DNA from: CALEUX01 sp964608615 | GTDB taxonomy: Bacteria > Bacteroidota > Bacteroidia > Bacteroidales > Marinilabiliaceae | Direction: 5' to 3' | Length of the DNA: 55,178 bases | NCBI GenBank assembly: GCA_964608615.1 | Contig: CAZSQG010000017.1 | Location: 1-55,178, forward strand | In this document: positions 7,499-15,169 of the stretch, one piece after another | Layout of the letters: each line of letters starts with the position of its first letter | How positions within the stretch are numbered: position 1 is the stretch's first letter | Program-made: the position numbers and the translations under genes | The notes under the pieces: generated by a model | What the model was told of the DNA's origin: nothing | What the model saw: only the letters and a program-made list of their open reading frames with translations | The model's database searches: none

Positions 7499-8467
7499 TT
7501 ATATTTCTTTTATTTGTTCTTCCCAAACATCCGGTTTTGATTCCGTTAAAATTTCCCGGATAATATATTCATCTTGCTGCAATTGAGTTTTTAGTTCCTC
7601 CATATTGGGGAATCGCATTTCATCCCTTATTTTGTCGATAAACTGTATTGTAACCTCTTCAGAATAGATGTCTTCCCTGAAGTCGAGTATATGTACTTCA
7701 ATGGAACGATTGTCCATTTGGGGATTAACTGTTGGACGATAACCAATGTTTACCATGCCTCCATAATATTTGCCTGTAACTTTTACAAAACAGGCATATA
7801 CCCCATCAGGAGGAACAAGCTTGGCTCGTTCTTCTAAAATAAGGTTGGCTGTTGGATAAGCAAGCTTACGTCCCAACTGCATTCCTCCGGTTACTCTTCC
7901 GGTAATGGAGTATAAATATCCAATTAGCTGGTTGGCCTGCCGAATTTTTGCTTCCATCAACAGGTTTCTAATCGTTGTTGAACTTGGATATTGGCCATCA
8001 ATATCAATATGCTTGAACTGACTGAGGTTGAAATTAAGTTTACGCGATAATCTTATAAGTTCTTCAAGCGTAATGCCACCTTTGCCAAAACGGTGATTGA
8101 ATCCAATAACCAAATGACCTACATTTATCTGCTTCACCAATATATTCTCCAGAAAATCAGCGGCCAATAATTCGGCGAGCTCTTTTGTAAACTGAATTAC
8201 TATCAGGTGGTCGATACCAATCTGGCTTATAAATTGGATCTTTTCATCAAGAGAAGTAAGAAGCCGGAGTGTTTCTGCATCCTGATCCAACACTATCCTG
8301 GGGTGTGGCCAGAAAGTGAGAACAACCGATTCTTTGTTTTCAGCCACAGCCAGATTTCTAACTCTTTTCAGCAACGCCCGGTGTCCCGGATGTACGCCAT
8401 CAAAAGTGCCCATGGTAACAATTGGGCGGTTACCATGAAATGATTCTAACGATGAATGAACCTTCAA
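7499..8467 (-). CDS. ribF: Bifunctional riboflavin kinase / FAD synthetase
   Basis: RibF makes FMN from riboflavin and ATP, then FAD from FMN and ATP. The 322-residue product has the N-terminal nucleotidyltransferase domain (about 1-185) with G20-TFDGVHPGHR, and the flavokinase barrel (about 186-305) with AYPTANLILEE, whose PTAN binds Mg-ATP, and PPDGVYACFV plus MVNIGYRPTVN. Length is typical of bacterial RibF. It starts 39 bases after the ArsC-like gene and its stop lies 8 bases before the chosen ahcY start, supporting co-transcription. Confidence 0.97.
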   Translation of the reverse strand: MKVHSSLESFHGNRPIVTMGTFDGVHPGHRALLKRVRNLAVAENKESVVLTFWPHPRIVLDQDAETLRLLTSLDEKIQFISQIGIDHLIVIQFTKELAELLAADFLENILVKQINVGHLVIGFNHRFGKGGITLEELIRLSRKLNFNLSQFKHIDIDGQYPSSTTIRNLLMEAKIRQANQLIGYLYSITGRVTGGMQLGRKLAYPTANLILEERAKLVPPDGVYACFVKVTGKYYGGMVNIGYRPTVNPQMDNRSIEVHILDFREDIYSEEVTIQFIDKIRDEMRFPNMEELKTQLQQDEYIIREILTESKPDVWEEQIKEI

Positions 8468-8506
8468 TTTATTTTGTTTTAGTCGTGATAAACAATATTT
8501 ATCCGG

Positions 8507-8848
8507 TTAAATAATTTTAGCAATGTTTTCTACCGGACGGCCGATTACGGCTTTATCTCCATTAATGATAACCGGACGTTCAATTAGTTTAGGGAATTCA
8601 GCTAGTGCTTCAATCCACTCTTCATCTGTTAAGTTACTTCCTTTATACCGGGTTTTGTAAATTTCTTCGTTTTTTCTTACCCATTCAATGGGCTTTATGC
8701 CAAGTTTTCTTAATATATCTTTTATTTCTTCTTTCGAAAGGGGCTTGTCAAGATAATGTATCTCTTGAATTTCGACTCCTCTTTCTTTAAGATAAAGCAA
8801 TCCTTCACGGCTTTTACCACACCTTGGATTATGAATGATTTGCACCAT
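8507..8848 (-). CDS. ArsC/YfgD-type thioredoxin-fold protein
   Basis: The 113-residue product has the ArsC/Spx-family fold: IIHNPRCGKSREGLLYLKERGV, with the redox Cys at about residue 10 in a C-G-K-S site, and a C-terminal ERPVIINGDKAVIGRPVENI that matches the RPxx...GRPxE region of glutaredoxin-coupled arsenate reductases. Related proteins reduce arsenate, but the YfgD-type branch is widespread without arsenic genes and its physiological substrate is uncertain. No ars genes are nearby. It starts 1 base after prfB ends, so it belongs to that operon. Confidence 0.88.
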   Translation of the reverse strand: MVQIIHNPRCGKSREGLLYLKERGVEIQEIHYLDKPLSKEEIKDILRKLGIKPIEWVRKNEEIYKTRYKGSNLTDEEWIEALAEFPKLIERPVIINGDKAVIGRPVENIAKII

Positions 8849-8849
8849 G

Positions 8850-9960
8850 TTAATTATTTTTATTAAAAATTTCCGATGCTCCGTATTCCATCAGGTAGGC
8901 TTTTATAAATCCGTCAATCTCACCATCCAGAACAGCCTGTACATTTGAAGTTTCAAAGCCTGTACGCACATCCTTAACCAATTTATATGGCTGGAGTGTA
9001 TATGAACGTATCTGTGAACCCCATTCTATTTTCTTTTTCTGAGATTCAATCTTGTTTTTTTCTTCCAGTTGCTTACGTAATTCAATTTCATACAATTGCG
9101 ATTTTAGCATGCGTAGAGCATTTTCTTTATTGCCTCCCTGCGACCGCGATTCGGTGTTTTCAATTACTATTCCCGATGGGGCGTGACGCAAACGCACTCC
9201 GGTCTCAACTTTATTCACGTTTTGTCCACCGGCACCGCTCGACCGAAATGTGTCCCACGTGATATCAGATGGATTAATATCAATTTCTATGGAATCGTCA
9301 ATCAGTGGAATTACAAATACTGATGAAAAACTGGTCATTCTTTTATTTGCCGCGTTGAATGGTGAAAGCCTTACCAAACGGTGTACTCCGTTTTCGCTTT
9401 TTAAATAACCATATGCATAATCACCTTCAAACTGAAGGGTCACTGATTTTACACCGGCTTCATCGCCAGGCAGGTAGTGCAATTGGCTCACTTTGTACCC
9501 GTTTTGATCGCCCCACCTTATGTACATGCGCATAAGCATTTCGACCCAATCCTGACTTTCAGTGCCACCAGCTCCTGAATTTATTTTAAGAATTGCGCCC
9601 ATTTTATCTTCTTCTTTTTGAAGCATGTTACGCAGTTCCAGATCTTCTATCTCGTTGCGGGTAATTTTAAATTGGTTTTCTACATCAACCTCTTCTGCAT
9701 CTCCAGTTTTAAAAAAATCGAAAAGTACAATAAGGTCTTCAACGTGTGATTTAACAGTTTTGTAGTTGCTAATCCAACTCTTGAGATCTTTTATTTTCTT
9801 CATATGGATTTCAGCCTTTGGGGCATCATCCCAAAATCCCGGAGCTTGTGTTCTCAACTCCTCTTCTTCGAGCTCAACCATTTTCCGGTCGATGTCAAAG
9901 AAACCTCCTTAACGCCAATTCGCGTCCATTCAAGTCTTTGATCTGTTCAGGTGTTACCAT
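8850..9960 (-). CDS. prfB: Peptide chain release factor 2, with programmed +1 frameshift
   Basis: RF2 ends translation at UGA and UAA. Reading starts at the ATG at 9958-9960 and runs 21 codons to CTT TGA C (9900-9894). The internal Shine-Dalgarno AGGAGG sits 3 nt before CTT, the same arrangement as in E. coli prfB. A +1 slip past T9897 gives ...RRFL-DIDRKMVELEE and an open frame to 8850, about 369 residues in total. The main frame has the codon-reading tripeptide SPF in RLVRLSPFNAAN and the catalytic GGQ in SSGAGGQNVNK. Gene callers that ignore the slip would begin at the ATG at 9881. RF2 levels should be autoregulated through the UGA. First gene of the operon. Confidence 0.96.
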
Positions 9961-10091
9961 CACTTATTATCAATAGGTTTATTTCAAAACGTAAAAATAC
10001 TAAAAAATTCTGAGGCCTGAAAAAGTTTGCTTTAGAGTGATTTTTTGAATTGGATAATTTTCAGTTGGATTGGGTACTTCTCAAGAAATCT

Positions 10092-11606
10092 TTAATTGTT
10101 TCTTGTAAACGTGCCTTTTCGTAATTCCGAGCAGTGGCGCGATATGAGTTTAAAAGCCTGAAGATGACCTTGTTTCCCGGCGCGCTCCCAGTCGGCACAA
10201 GCTTTATCTTTAACTCCTGTATTGAAGAAAGCCATTCCGCGATTCATAAGAGCATGGGTATCGCCCCCGTTTTGATTGATGGCTTTATCAAAATCGAGGA
10301 TGGCTTCAAGATAATTCTGACGGCTGAATTTAATATTACCAATTAGCGTGTAAACACCTGTAAGTGAGGGATCAAGTCGCGATGCCATGGTGAGGTCTTC
10401 CAGTGCTTTTTCCTGATTGGAAGAATGTTGGATATATAGACGTCCGCGCTCGTACCAAGCATCAGCAAGAAGCGAGTCTGTTTCAAGGGCATAAGTAAAG
10501 CTGGCAAAAGCATGTTTAATATCTCCAGATATTGTTTGAATGCGACCAATCTCCAAAAAAGCATCAGCAAAATTTGGGTTTTTTTCAATGGCAAGGAACA
10601 AATCTTCAAGAGCTTTAGTTCTGTTTTTTGCGTTCAGATAGAACTGGGCTCTTGAATAATAAGGAAAATAACCGTTTGGATCAAGATTTAAAGAATAAGT
10701 AAAATCTTCACGTGCCCCCACATTATTTCCATAGTTAAATCTGGTTAACGATCTAAGTGCATGTACCTGAGCATTATCAGGCATAGTTTTCAGCAAAGTA
10801 GTGTAACTCCTTGCTGCTTCCAGCCATTTACCTTGTCCTTGAAATATTAGAGCTTGAGTGAATAGGGGATTCGTTAACCGGCTTTTTTCCTTATTGGAGG
10901 ATTTAAAGTGAGTCCAGGTTTGATTAACTGAAACCCAGTTTTCGTCATTGATAACTGAAATAGGTATTATCAGAGCGTTTTTTGGTGAGCCAACGAAGTA
11001 ATATATTCCAATAAAATCACCGGTAGCGTCCATTATTGGTGAACATTCAGAAGCTCCTCCAGCTCTTATATTAATGTTTCCACATCGGCCCAAAAAAGTT
11101 ATTCTTATTATTGAGTTAATTCTGCCATACGCTAAACCTTTTTCAGCATCATTATTATTGGTGAAGGCAAGAATCTCCCGATGACTTTCAAAAGTTTTTT
11201 TTGAGGGCAACAGAAAATCAGGTTCTTTGGACCGTGAGTTTTTAAGTTGGATTAAAGCCAGATTGCTGTATAAATGAAAAGCTACTATTCGGTGGAGTTG
11301 CAGTGACTTGTCCTTTTCATCAGTAAATATTACTGTGTCGCCATTTTGAAATATTGATGCTGAGGTAATTGCTAACCCGTCGGCGCTAATAAAGAAACCC
11401 CTGGTAGTATCAATGGGCATTCCTTTAGCGTTTAACGCATAGGCATTTATAGATGATTTTGATGCTTTGTCAAGTTTGTCAACAATGCTTTGGGCTTCAG
11501 TTTTGTTAAAATGAATAAGAAGCACAAGTGCAAGGAAACCCCAGAGACGTAATTTGAGAATATATTTGAATGTTTTATTGATATTAATCCTGTAACTGAC
11601 GGCCAT
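10092..11606 (-). CDS. Secreted trypsin-fold (probably inactive) plus TPR-repeat protein
   Basis: The 504-residue product has an N-terminal signal peptide (about 14-39, ending NKTEAQ). Residues about 60-215 follow the layout of trypsin/HtrA-like domains (FFISADGLAITSASIF, FHLYSNLALIQL, GGASECSPIMDATGDFIGIY), but the triad positions read S84 for His, N115 for Asp and E187 for the nucleophilic Ser. Proteolysis is therefore unlikely. From about 245 onward there are six or so TPR repeats (for example NAQVHALRSLTRFNYGNNVG and ADAWYERGRLYIQ), suggesting a periplasmic scaffold. It stands alone, 131 bases upstream of the prfB start in the same direction. No clear promoter is seen. Confidence 0.78.
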   Translation of the reverse strand: MAVSYRININKTFKYILKLRLWGFLALVLLIHFNKTEAQSIVDKLDKASKSSINAYALNAKGMPIDTTRGFFISADGLAITSASIFQNGDTVIFTDEKDKSLQLHRIVAFHLYSNLALIQLKNSRSKEPDFLLPSKKTFESHREILAFTNNNDAEKGLAYGRINSIIRITFLGRCGNINIRAGGASECSPIMDATGDFIGIYYFVGSPKNALIIPISVINDENWVSVNQTWTHFKSSNKEKSRLTNPLFTQALIFQGQGKWLEAARSYTTLLKTMPDNAQVHALRSLTRFNYGNNVGAREDFTYSLNLDPNGYFPYYSRAQFYLNAKNRTKALEDLFLAIEKNPNFADAFLEIGRIQTISGDIKHAFASFTYALETDSLLADAWYERGRLYIQHSSNQEKALEDLTMASRLDPSLTGVYTLIGNIKFSRQNYLEAILDFDKAINQNGGDTHALMNRGMAFFNTGVKDKACADWERAGKQGHLQAFKLISRHCSELRKGTFTRNN

Positions 11607-11871
11607 TTTGAAGGTGAAAAGGTTAACGATTTTATTAACGTGAAGATAAATATATTCTGAGAGATATTTGTTTTTTTTTTGATATTCTGATAAACTTTAT
11701 TGATAAAGCGGTCGAATTTTTGCTGTAAAAATATTACTTAAAACCAGTAGATGTTATTATGATTGACTCATAGTAAGCGTTTAGCTTTAATTGAAAACTG
11801 AAATATCCTGATTAATTAGTCGAATAATAAAGCCTTCGCTTATTAGTAATAATTGGGCTTGTTCAATTTAA

Positions 11872-11912
11872 ATAAAAAAATAACCCGGTAAGCCTTTTGG
11901 GACTACCGGGTT
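11872..11912 (-). terminator. Terminator of the tRNA-His gene
   Basis: AACCCGGTA (11882-11890) pairs with TACCGGGTT (11904-11912). On the minus strand the stem is followed by TTATTTTTTTATTT. It lies 9 bases after the tRNA 3' end. Confidence 0.85.
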
Positions 11913-11921
11913 AACATTAAG

Positions 11922-11996
<75 letters not shown>

Positions 11997-12009
11997 ATTT
12001 TTAGTGGTG

Positions 12010-12041
12010 CAAATATAATAGATTTTCTTCTAATTTTGCAA
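12010..12041 (-). promoter_or_regulatory. Promoter of the tRNA-His gene
   Basis: On the minus strand TTGC (12038-12041) and TATATTTG (12010-12017) are 20 nt apart, a close match to the Bacteroidetes consensus, ending 13 bases before the mature tRNA 5' end. Confidence 0.7.
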
Positions 12042-12110
12042 GAGTTTTTGGAAAAAGGAATTTCCTTTTAATTCGACATAAAGCCATATCTGAAGTATAA
12101 AATATAGTCT

Positions 12111-12794
12111 ATGAGGGTTTTTACATACAATGAAAAGATTGATTGTTATCAAAAAAAAATACTGTCGCGAATTCGGCAATTGATGAATGGTGAAATATCG
12201 CATCAGTTACAAGAGGCAGGGATGAACTATAAAAAGGCGTTTGGCGTTTCAATGGTGCATTTACGACAATTGGCAGCTGGGTATGATCAGGATAATGATT
12301 TGGCTGAGCGGTTATGGTTTCGAAATATTCGCGAAACAATGATCCTGGCCACAATGCTGGCTCAACCCGATAAATTATCTGATGACAAGATATTGGGCTG
12401 GGGAGTGCAAATAAATAATATTGAGCTTGCTGAACAGATTGCATTTAATATGGTAGGCCGGAAAAAGGATCTTTGTGGCATTGTTGAAAAGTGGATTTTC
12501 GATGAGTGTATATATCTACGGTATTCAGCTTTAATGTCGCTTGGTTGGCATTTTCGTTTTGTTGGAAATGATATGAGTCAGTTTATTAAGGATAATCTTA
12601 GTTATTTCAATGTTTTGGCATCCAGTAAATTATTGTTGAGAGCAGTTACTCATTGTTTAAAAATGGCCGGATGCCATAATACTGAGTTGGTAAGCTCCAT
12701 AACTGGGTTAGCCGAAGATTGGTGTAAAGCTGAAGATGGTTTGTTACAAAGGGCCGGGCTGGATATTCTGGATGAGATAAACTCAAAGAAATAG
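12111..12794 (+). CDS. AlkD-like DNA alkylation repair HEAT-repeat protein
   Basis: The 227-residue all-helical protein resembles the DNA alkylation repair (AlkC/AlkD) superfamily: the stretch AERLWFRNIRETMILATMLAQ matches the typical LW-x-x-x-x-x-E-x-x-x-LA repeat, followed by more HEAT-like helical pairs (DECIYLRYSALMSLGWHF, KLLLRAVTHCLKMAG). AlkD members remove positively charged alkylated purines. The catalytic Asp and aromatic residues of AlkD cannot be assigned with confidence here, so a non-enzymatic HEAT role remains possible. No operon partner is evident; the genes on either side are more than 100 bases away. Confidence 0.7.
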   Translation: MRVFTYNEKIDCYQKKILSRIRQLMNGEISHQLQEAGMNYKKAFGVSMVHLRQLAAGYDQDNDLAERLWFRNIRETMILATMLAQPDKLSDDKILGWGVQINNIELAEQIAFNMVGRKKDLCGIVEKWIFDECIYLRYSALMSLGWHFRFVGNDMSQFIKDNLSYFNVLASSKLLLRAVTHCLKMAGCHNTELVSSITGLAEDWCKAEDGLLQRAGLDILDEINSKK

Positions 12795-13076
12795 CAGCTT
12801 TTTCCTGAGAGTATTATTATAGTGAATTTTTGGAGTGAAAATATTGGATGAGGTTAAATGTAAATGGATAAAGGTTGAAACAAGTTTAGCGTTAATCCTG
12901 ATTGGTATTACTGTTTATGTTGGAATGAGCGATCAGATAACACTATCAAAGATCATCTTTCATTGGTTCAATTGTTGAGTTTAAAAGTAAATGGTTATTT
13001 TTGTCTGTTTTGAAGTCCATAATTGAATTATTAATTCAGGCAGTAATTTCATGTTTAAAAAAGGAAATTGTTTTTT

Positions 13077-14288
13077 ATGCGAATAATATCAGTTGAATCC
13101 CGTAAAGCCAAGTCGCAGTTTCTCGATGTGGTGAAGTTGATTTATAAAGGCGATAAGCATTATGTTCGACCACTTGATACGATGATAGAGGAGGTTTTTG
13201 ATCCGTCAAGAAATGAATTTTTCCAGTATGGAGAAGCAACTCGTTTTCTTTTATTAGATGAAAGTGATATGCCTGTTGGGCGGGTAGCAGCATTTGTGAA
13301 TCGAAAAAAAGCTTTTGGTTACGAACAGCCTACGGGTGGAATGGGCTTTTTTGAATGTATTAATAATGAGGAAGCTGCCTTTTTATTGTTCGATACTGCT
13401 AAAAATTGGCTTGTCAGCAAAGGCATGGAAGCCATGGATGGCCCTATAAACTTTGGTGAGAATGATAATTTTTGGGGTTTGTTGGTTGAGGGATTCACTC
13501 AACCGGCATTTGGCATGCAATACAATCCTGATTACTATAATGAGTTTTTCGTAAAATACGGATTCACTAATTATTTTGAACAGGTTACAAATCATCTCGA
13601 TTTATCAAAACCATTTCCTGAGCGATTTTGGAAAATTGCCGGACGTATAGTTAGTAGATCAGAATATAGTTTCAGGCATTTTACTTTTAAGAACAGTGAA
13701 CAGTTTATTAAAGATTTAAAAGAGGTTTATGATGATGCCTGGCAGTTTCATGAGAATTTCACACCCATGAATATTGATACGCTTCGTAAATCATTGCGTG
13801 AAGCCAAGCCGTTTCTGATGGAAGATTTGATCTGGTTTGCATATTATAATGATGAACCGGCAGCTTTTTTGGTTATGTTTCCCGATATTAACGATATATT
13901 GAAATATTTTGACGGGAAGTTTAATCTTTGGAATAAACTGAGATTCGTTTATTATAAGTGGAAGAAGGTGATGACACGTACACGTGTAGTGATTATGGGT
14001 GTGCGTCCAAAATTCCAAAGGCTTGGACTTGAATCGGGAATATTCTGGCAGTTGAGGGATGTGGTAGCTGCAAAGCCGTATCTTGAAGAGATGGAATTGT
14101 CATGGGTGGGTGATTTTAATCCTCGGATGAGGGCCCTTCATGAATCAATGGGAGCAACTTTTGGGAAGCGACATATTACATATAGGTATATTTTTGATGC
14201 TGACAAAAGAAAAGAACAACACAGAGCATCTCTAATACCATTTGATAATCGCAACATCCAACACGATAAGGAATCATCAAATCAATAA
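13077..14288 (+). CDS. GNAT-fold (N-acetyltransferase-like) protein
   Basis: The product (403 residues from the ATG at 13077; the frame opens earlier at a TTG) resembles the large GNAT-like proteins of Bacteroidetes. Recognisable parts are VGRVAAFVNRKK, GMGFFECINNEEAAFLLFDTAKNWL, DGPINFGENDNFWGLLVEGF and, toward the C-terminus, VIMGVRPKFQRLGLESGIFW, which looks like an acetyl-CoA-binding GNAT motif A. These are usually annotated only as N-acetyltransferase-like; the acceptor is unknown. AAGGAAA at 13061-13067 is a reasonable ribosome binding site for the chosen start. It is the only gene between the AlkD-like gene and rpmE. Confidence 0.72.
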   Translation: MRIISVESRKAKSQFLDVVKLIYKGDKHYVRPLDTMIEEVFDPSRNEFFQYGEATRFLLLDESDMPVGRVAAFVNRKKAFGYEQPTGGMGFFECINNEEAAFLLFDTAKNWLVSKGMEAMDGPINFGENDNFWGLLVEGFTQPAFGMQYNPDYYNEFFVKYGFTNYFEQVTNHLDLSKPFPERFWKIAGRIVSRSEYSFRHFTFKNSEQFIKDLKEVYDDAWQFHENFTPMNIDTLRKSLREAKPFLMEDLIWFAYYNDEPAAFLVMFPDINDILKYFDGKFNLWNKLRFVYYKWKKVMTRTRVVIMGVRPKFQRLGLESGIFWQLRDVVAAKPYLEEMELSWVGDFNPRMRALHESMGATFGKRHITYRYIFDADKRKEQHRASLIPFDNRNIQHDKESSNQ

Positions 14289-14337
14289 TATCTGAATCTC
14301 AAAGTGAAGGAGTTTTAGTAAAATTAGGTAAAAAAAC

Positions 14338-14369
14338 TTTGGCATTGTAATCCATAATTTATACCTTTG
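14338..14369 (+). promoter_or_regulatory. Promoter of rpmE2
   Basis: TTTG (14338-14341) and TACCTTTG (14362-14369) are 20 nt apart, a full match to the Bacteroidetes consensus. Transcription would start near 14376, about 100 bases before the start codon. Confidence 0.75.
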
Positions 14370-14476
14370 CAAACCAATTTTGAAAAGAAAACCTGGTTGA
14401 CGGTAAAAAATACACCCATTATTTTGAAGTATTTTGCCGGAGTGTCAGTAAATAAAGAAATCTAATAATAAACACA

Positions 14477-14740
14477 ATGAAAAAGGGAATTCATCCGGAT
14501 AATTATCGTTTGGTTGCTTTTAGGGATATGTCAAACGGAGACGTTTTTATTACCCGTTCAACCGCAAATACCCGCGAAAATGAAGTGATTGATGGCGTGG
14601 AGTATCCAGTAGTTAAGCTTGAAATTTCAAGCTCTTCGCACCCGTTCTATACCGGTAAAATGAAATTGGTTGACACTGCAGGGCGTGTTGATAAGTTCAT
14701 GAACAGATATCAAAAACACTTTGATAACAGGAATAAGTAA
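14477..14740 (+). CDS. rpmE2: 50S ribosomal protein L31, type B
   Basis: The 87-residue product begins MKKGIHPDNYRLVAFRDMSNG and ends with GRVDKFMNRYQKHF, the L31 signature. It lacks the CxxC zinc ligands, so it is the zinc-independent type B form. In other bacteria such a paralog replaces zinc-containing L31 when zinc is scarce; whether a second L31 exists here cannot be told from this window. It has its own promoter (14338-14369) and terminator (14766-14793) and is monocistronic. Confidence 0.96.
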   Translation: MKKGIHPDNYRLVAFRDMSNGDVFITRSTANTRENEVIDGVEYPVVKLEISSSSHPFYTGKMKLVDTAGRVDKFMNRYQKHFDNRNK

Positions 14741-14765
14741 AATTTCTGTATAAGAACTTTTAAAG

Positions 14766-14793
14766 AGCTTCGGTTATTCCGAAGCTTTTTTTT
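14766..14793 (+). terminator. Terminator of rpmE2
   Basis: AGCTTCGG (14766-14773) pairs with CCGAAGCT (14779-14786), followed by an uninterrupted T-run. It sits 26 bases after the stop codon. Confidence 0.9.
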
Positions 14794-15169
14794 TAGATTT
14801 ATGCAACAAAGGTCACTCCGGATGAAAGGATTTATTTTTTCTGTCAATAAAAAATAATTGAGATAAAATATGCCCTATGTTTTTTTGTGGCTCGGTTTAT
14901 TAACCTATAATGCCGTTAACTTTTACAAGTTATTTAGGAACCTAAGATATAAAATCATTACTCTTGCCTAATTGTTTAGTTTTTTGAGCCGAGGATGAGC
15001 TTGTTATAAGTGATTTTTTTTGATGTAGTGAGTATTTTAAGGAGCTGTTAATTGTAGTTACGCAATAAGGTGGTTGTTATTTGGCATGCCTATTGACTAA
15101 TAAGAATGAACGCTTTAAACATGCCTGGATACGTCATTTTGGCAGGAGATAAAGCCAATTATAAAATAT
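14794..15169. other. Intergenic region upstream of lon
   Basis: About 375 AT-rich bases. TACTCTTG near 14959 is a one-mismatch -7 element without a clear -33 partner. I see no CIRCE-like inverted repeat, small RNA or other recognisable element, so how lon is controlled is not apparent. Confidence 0.4.
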
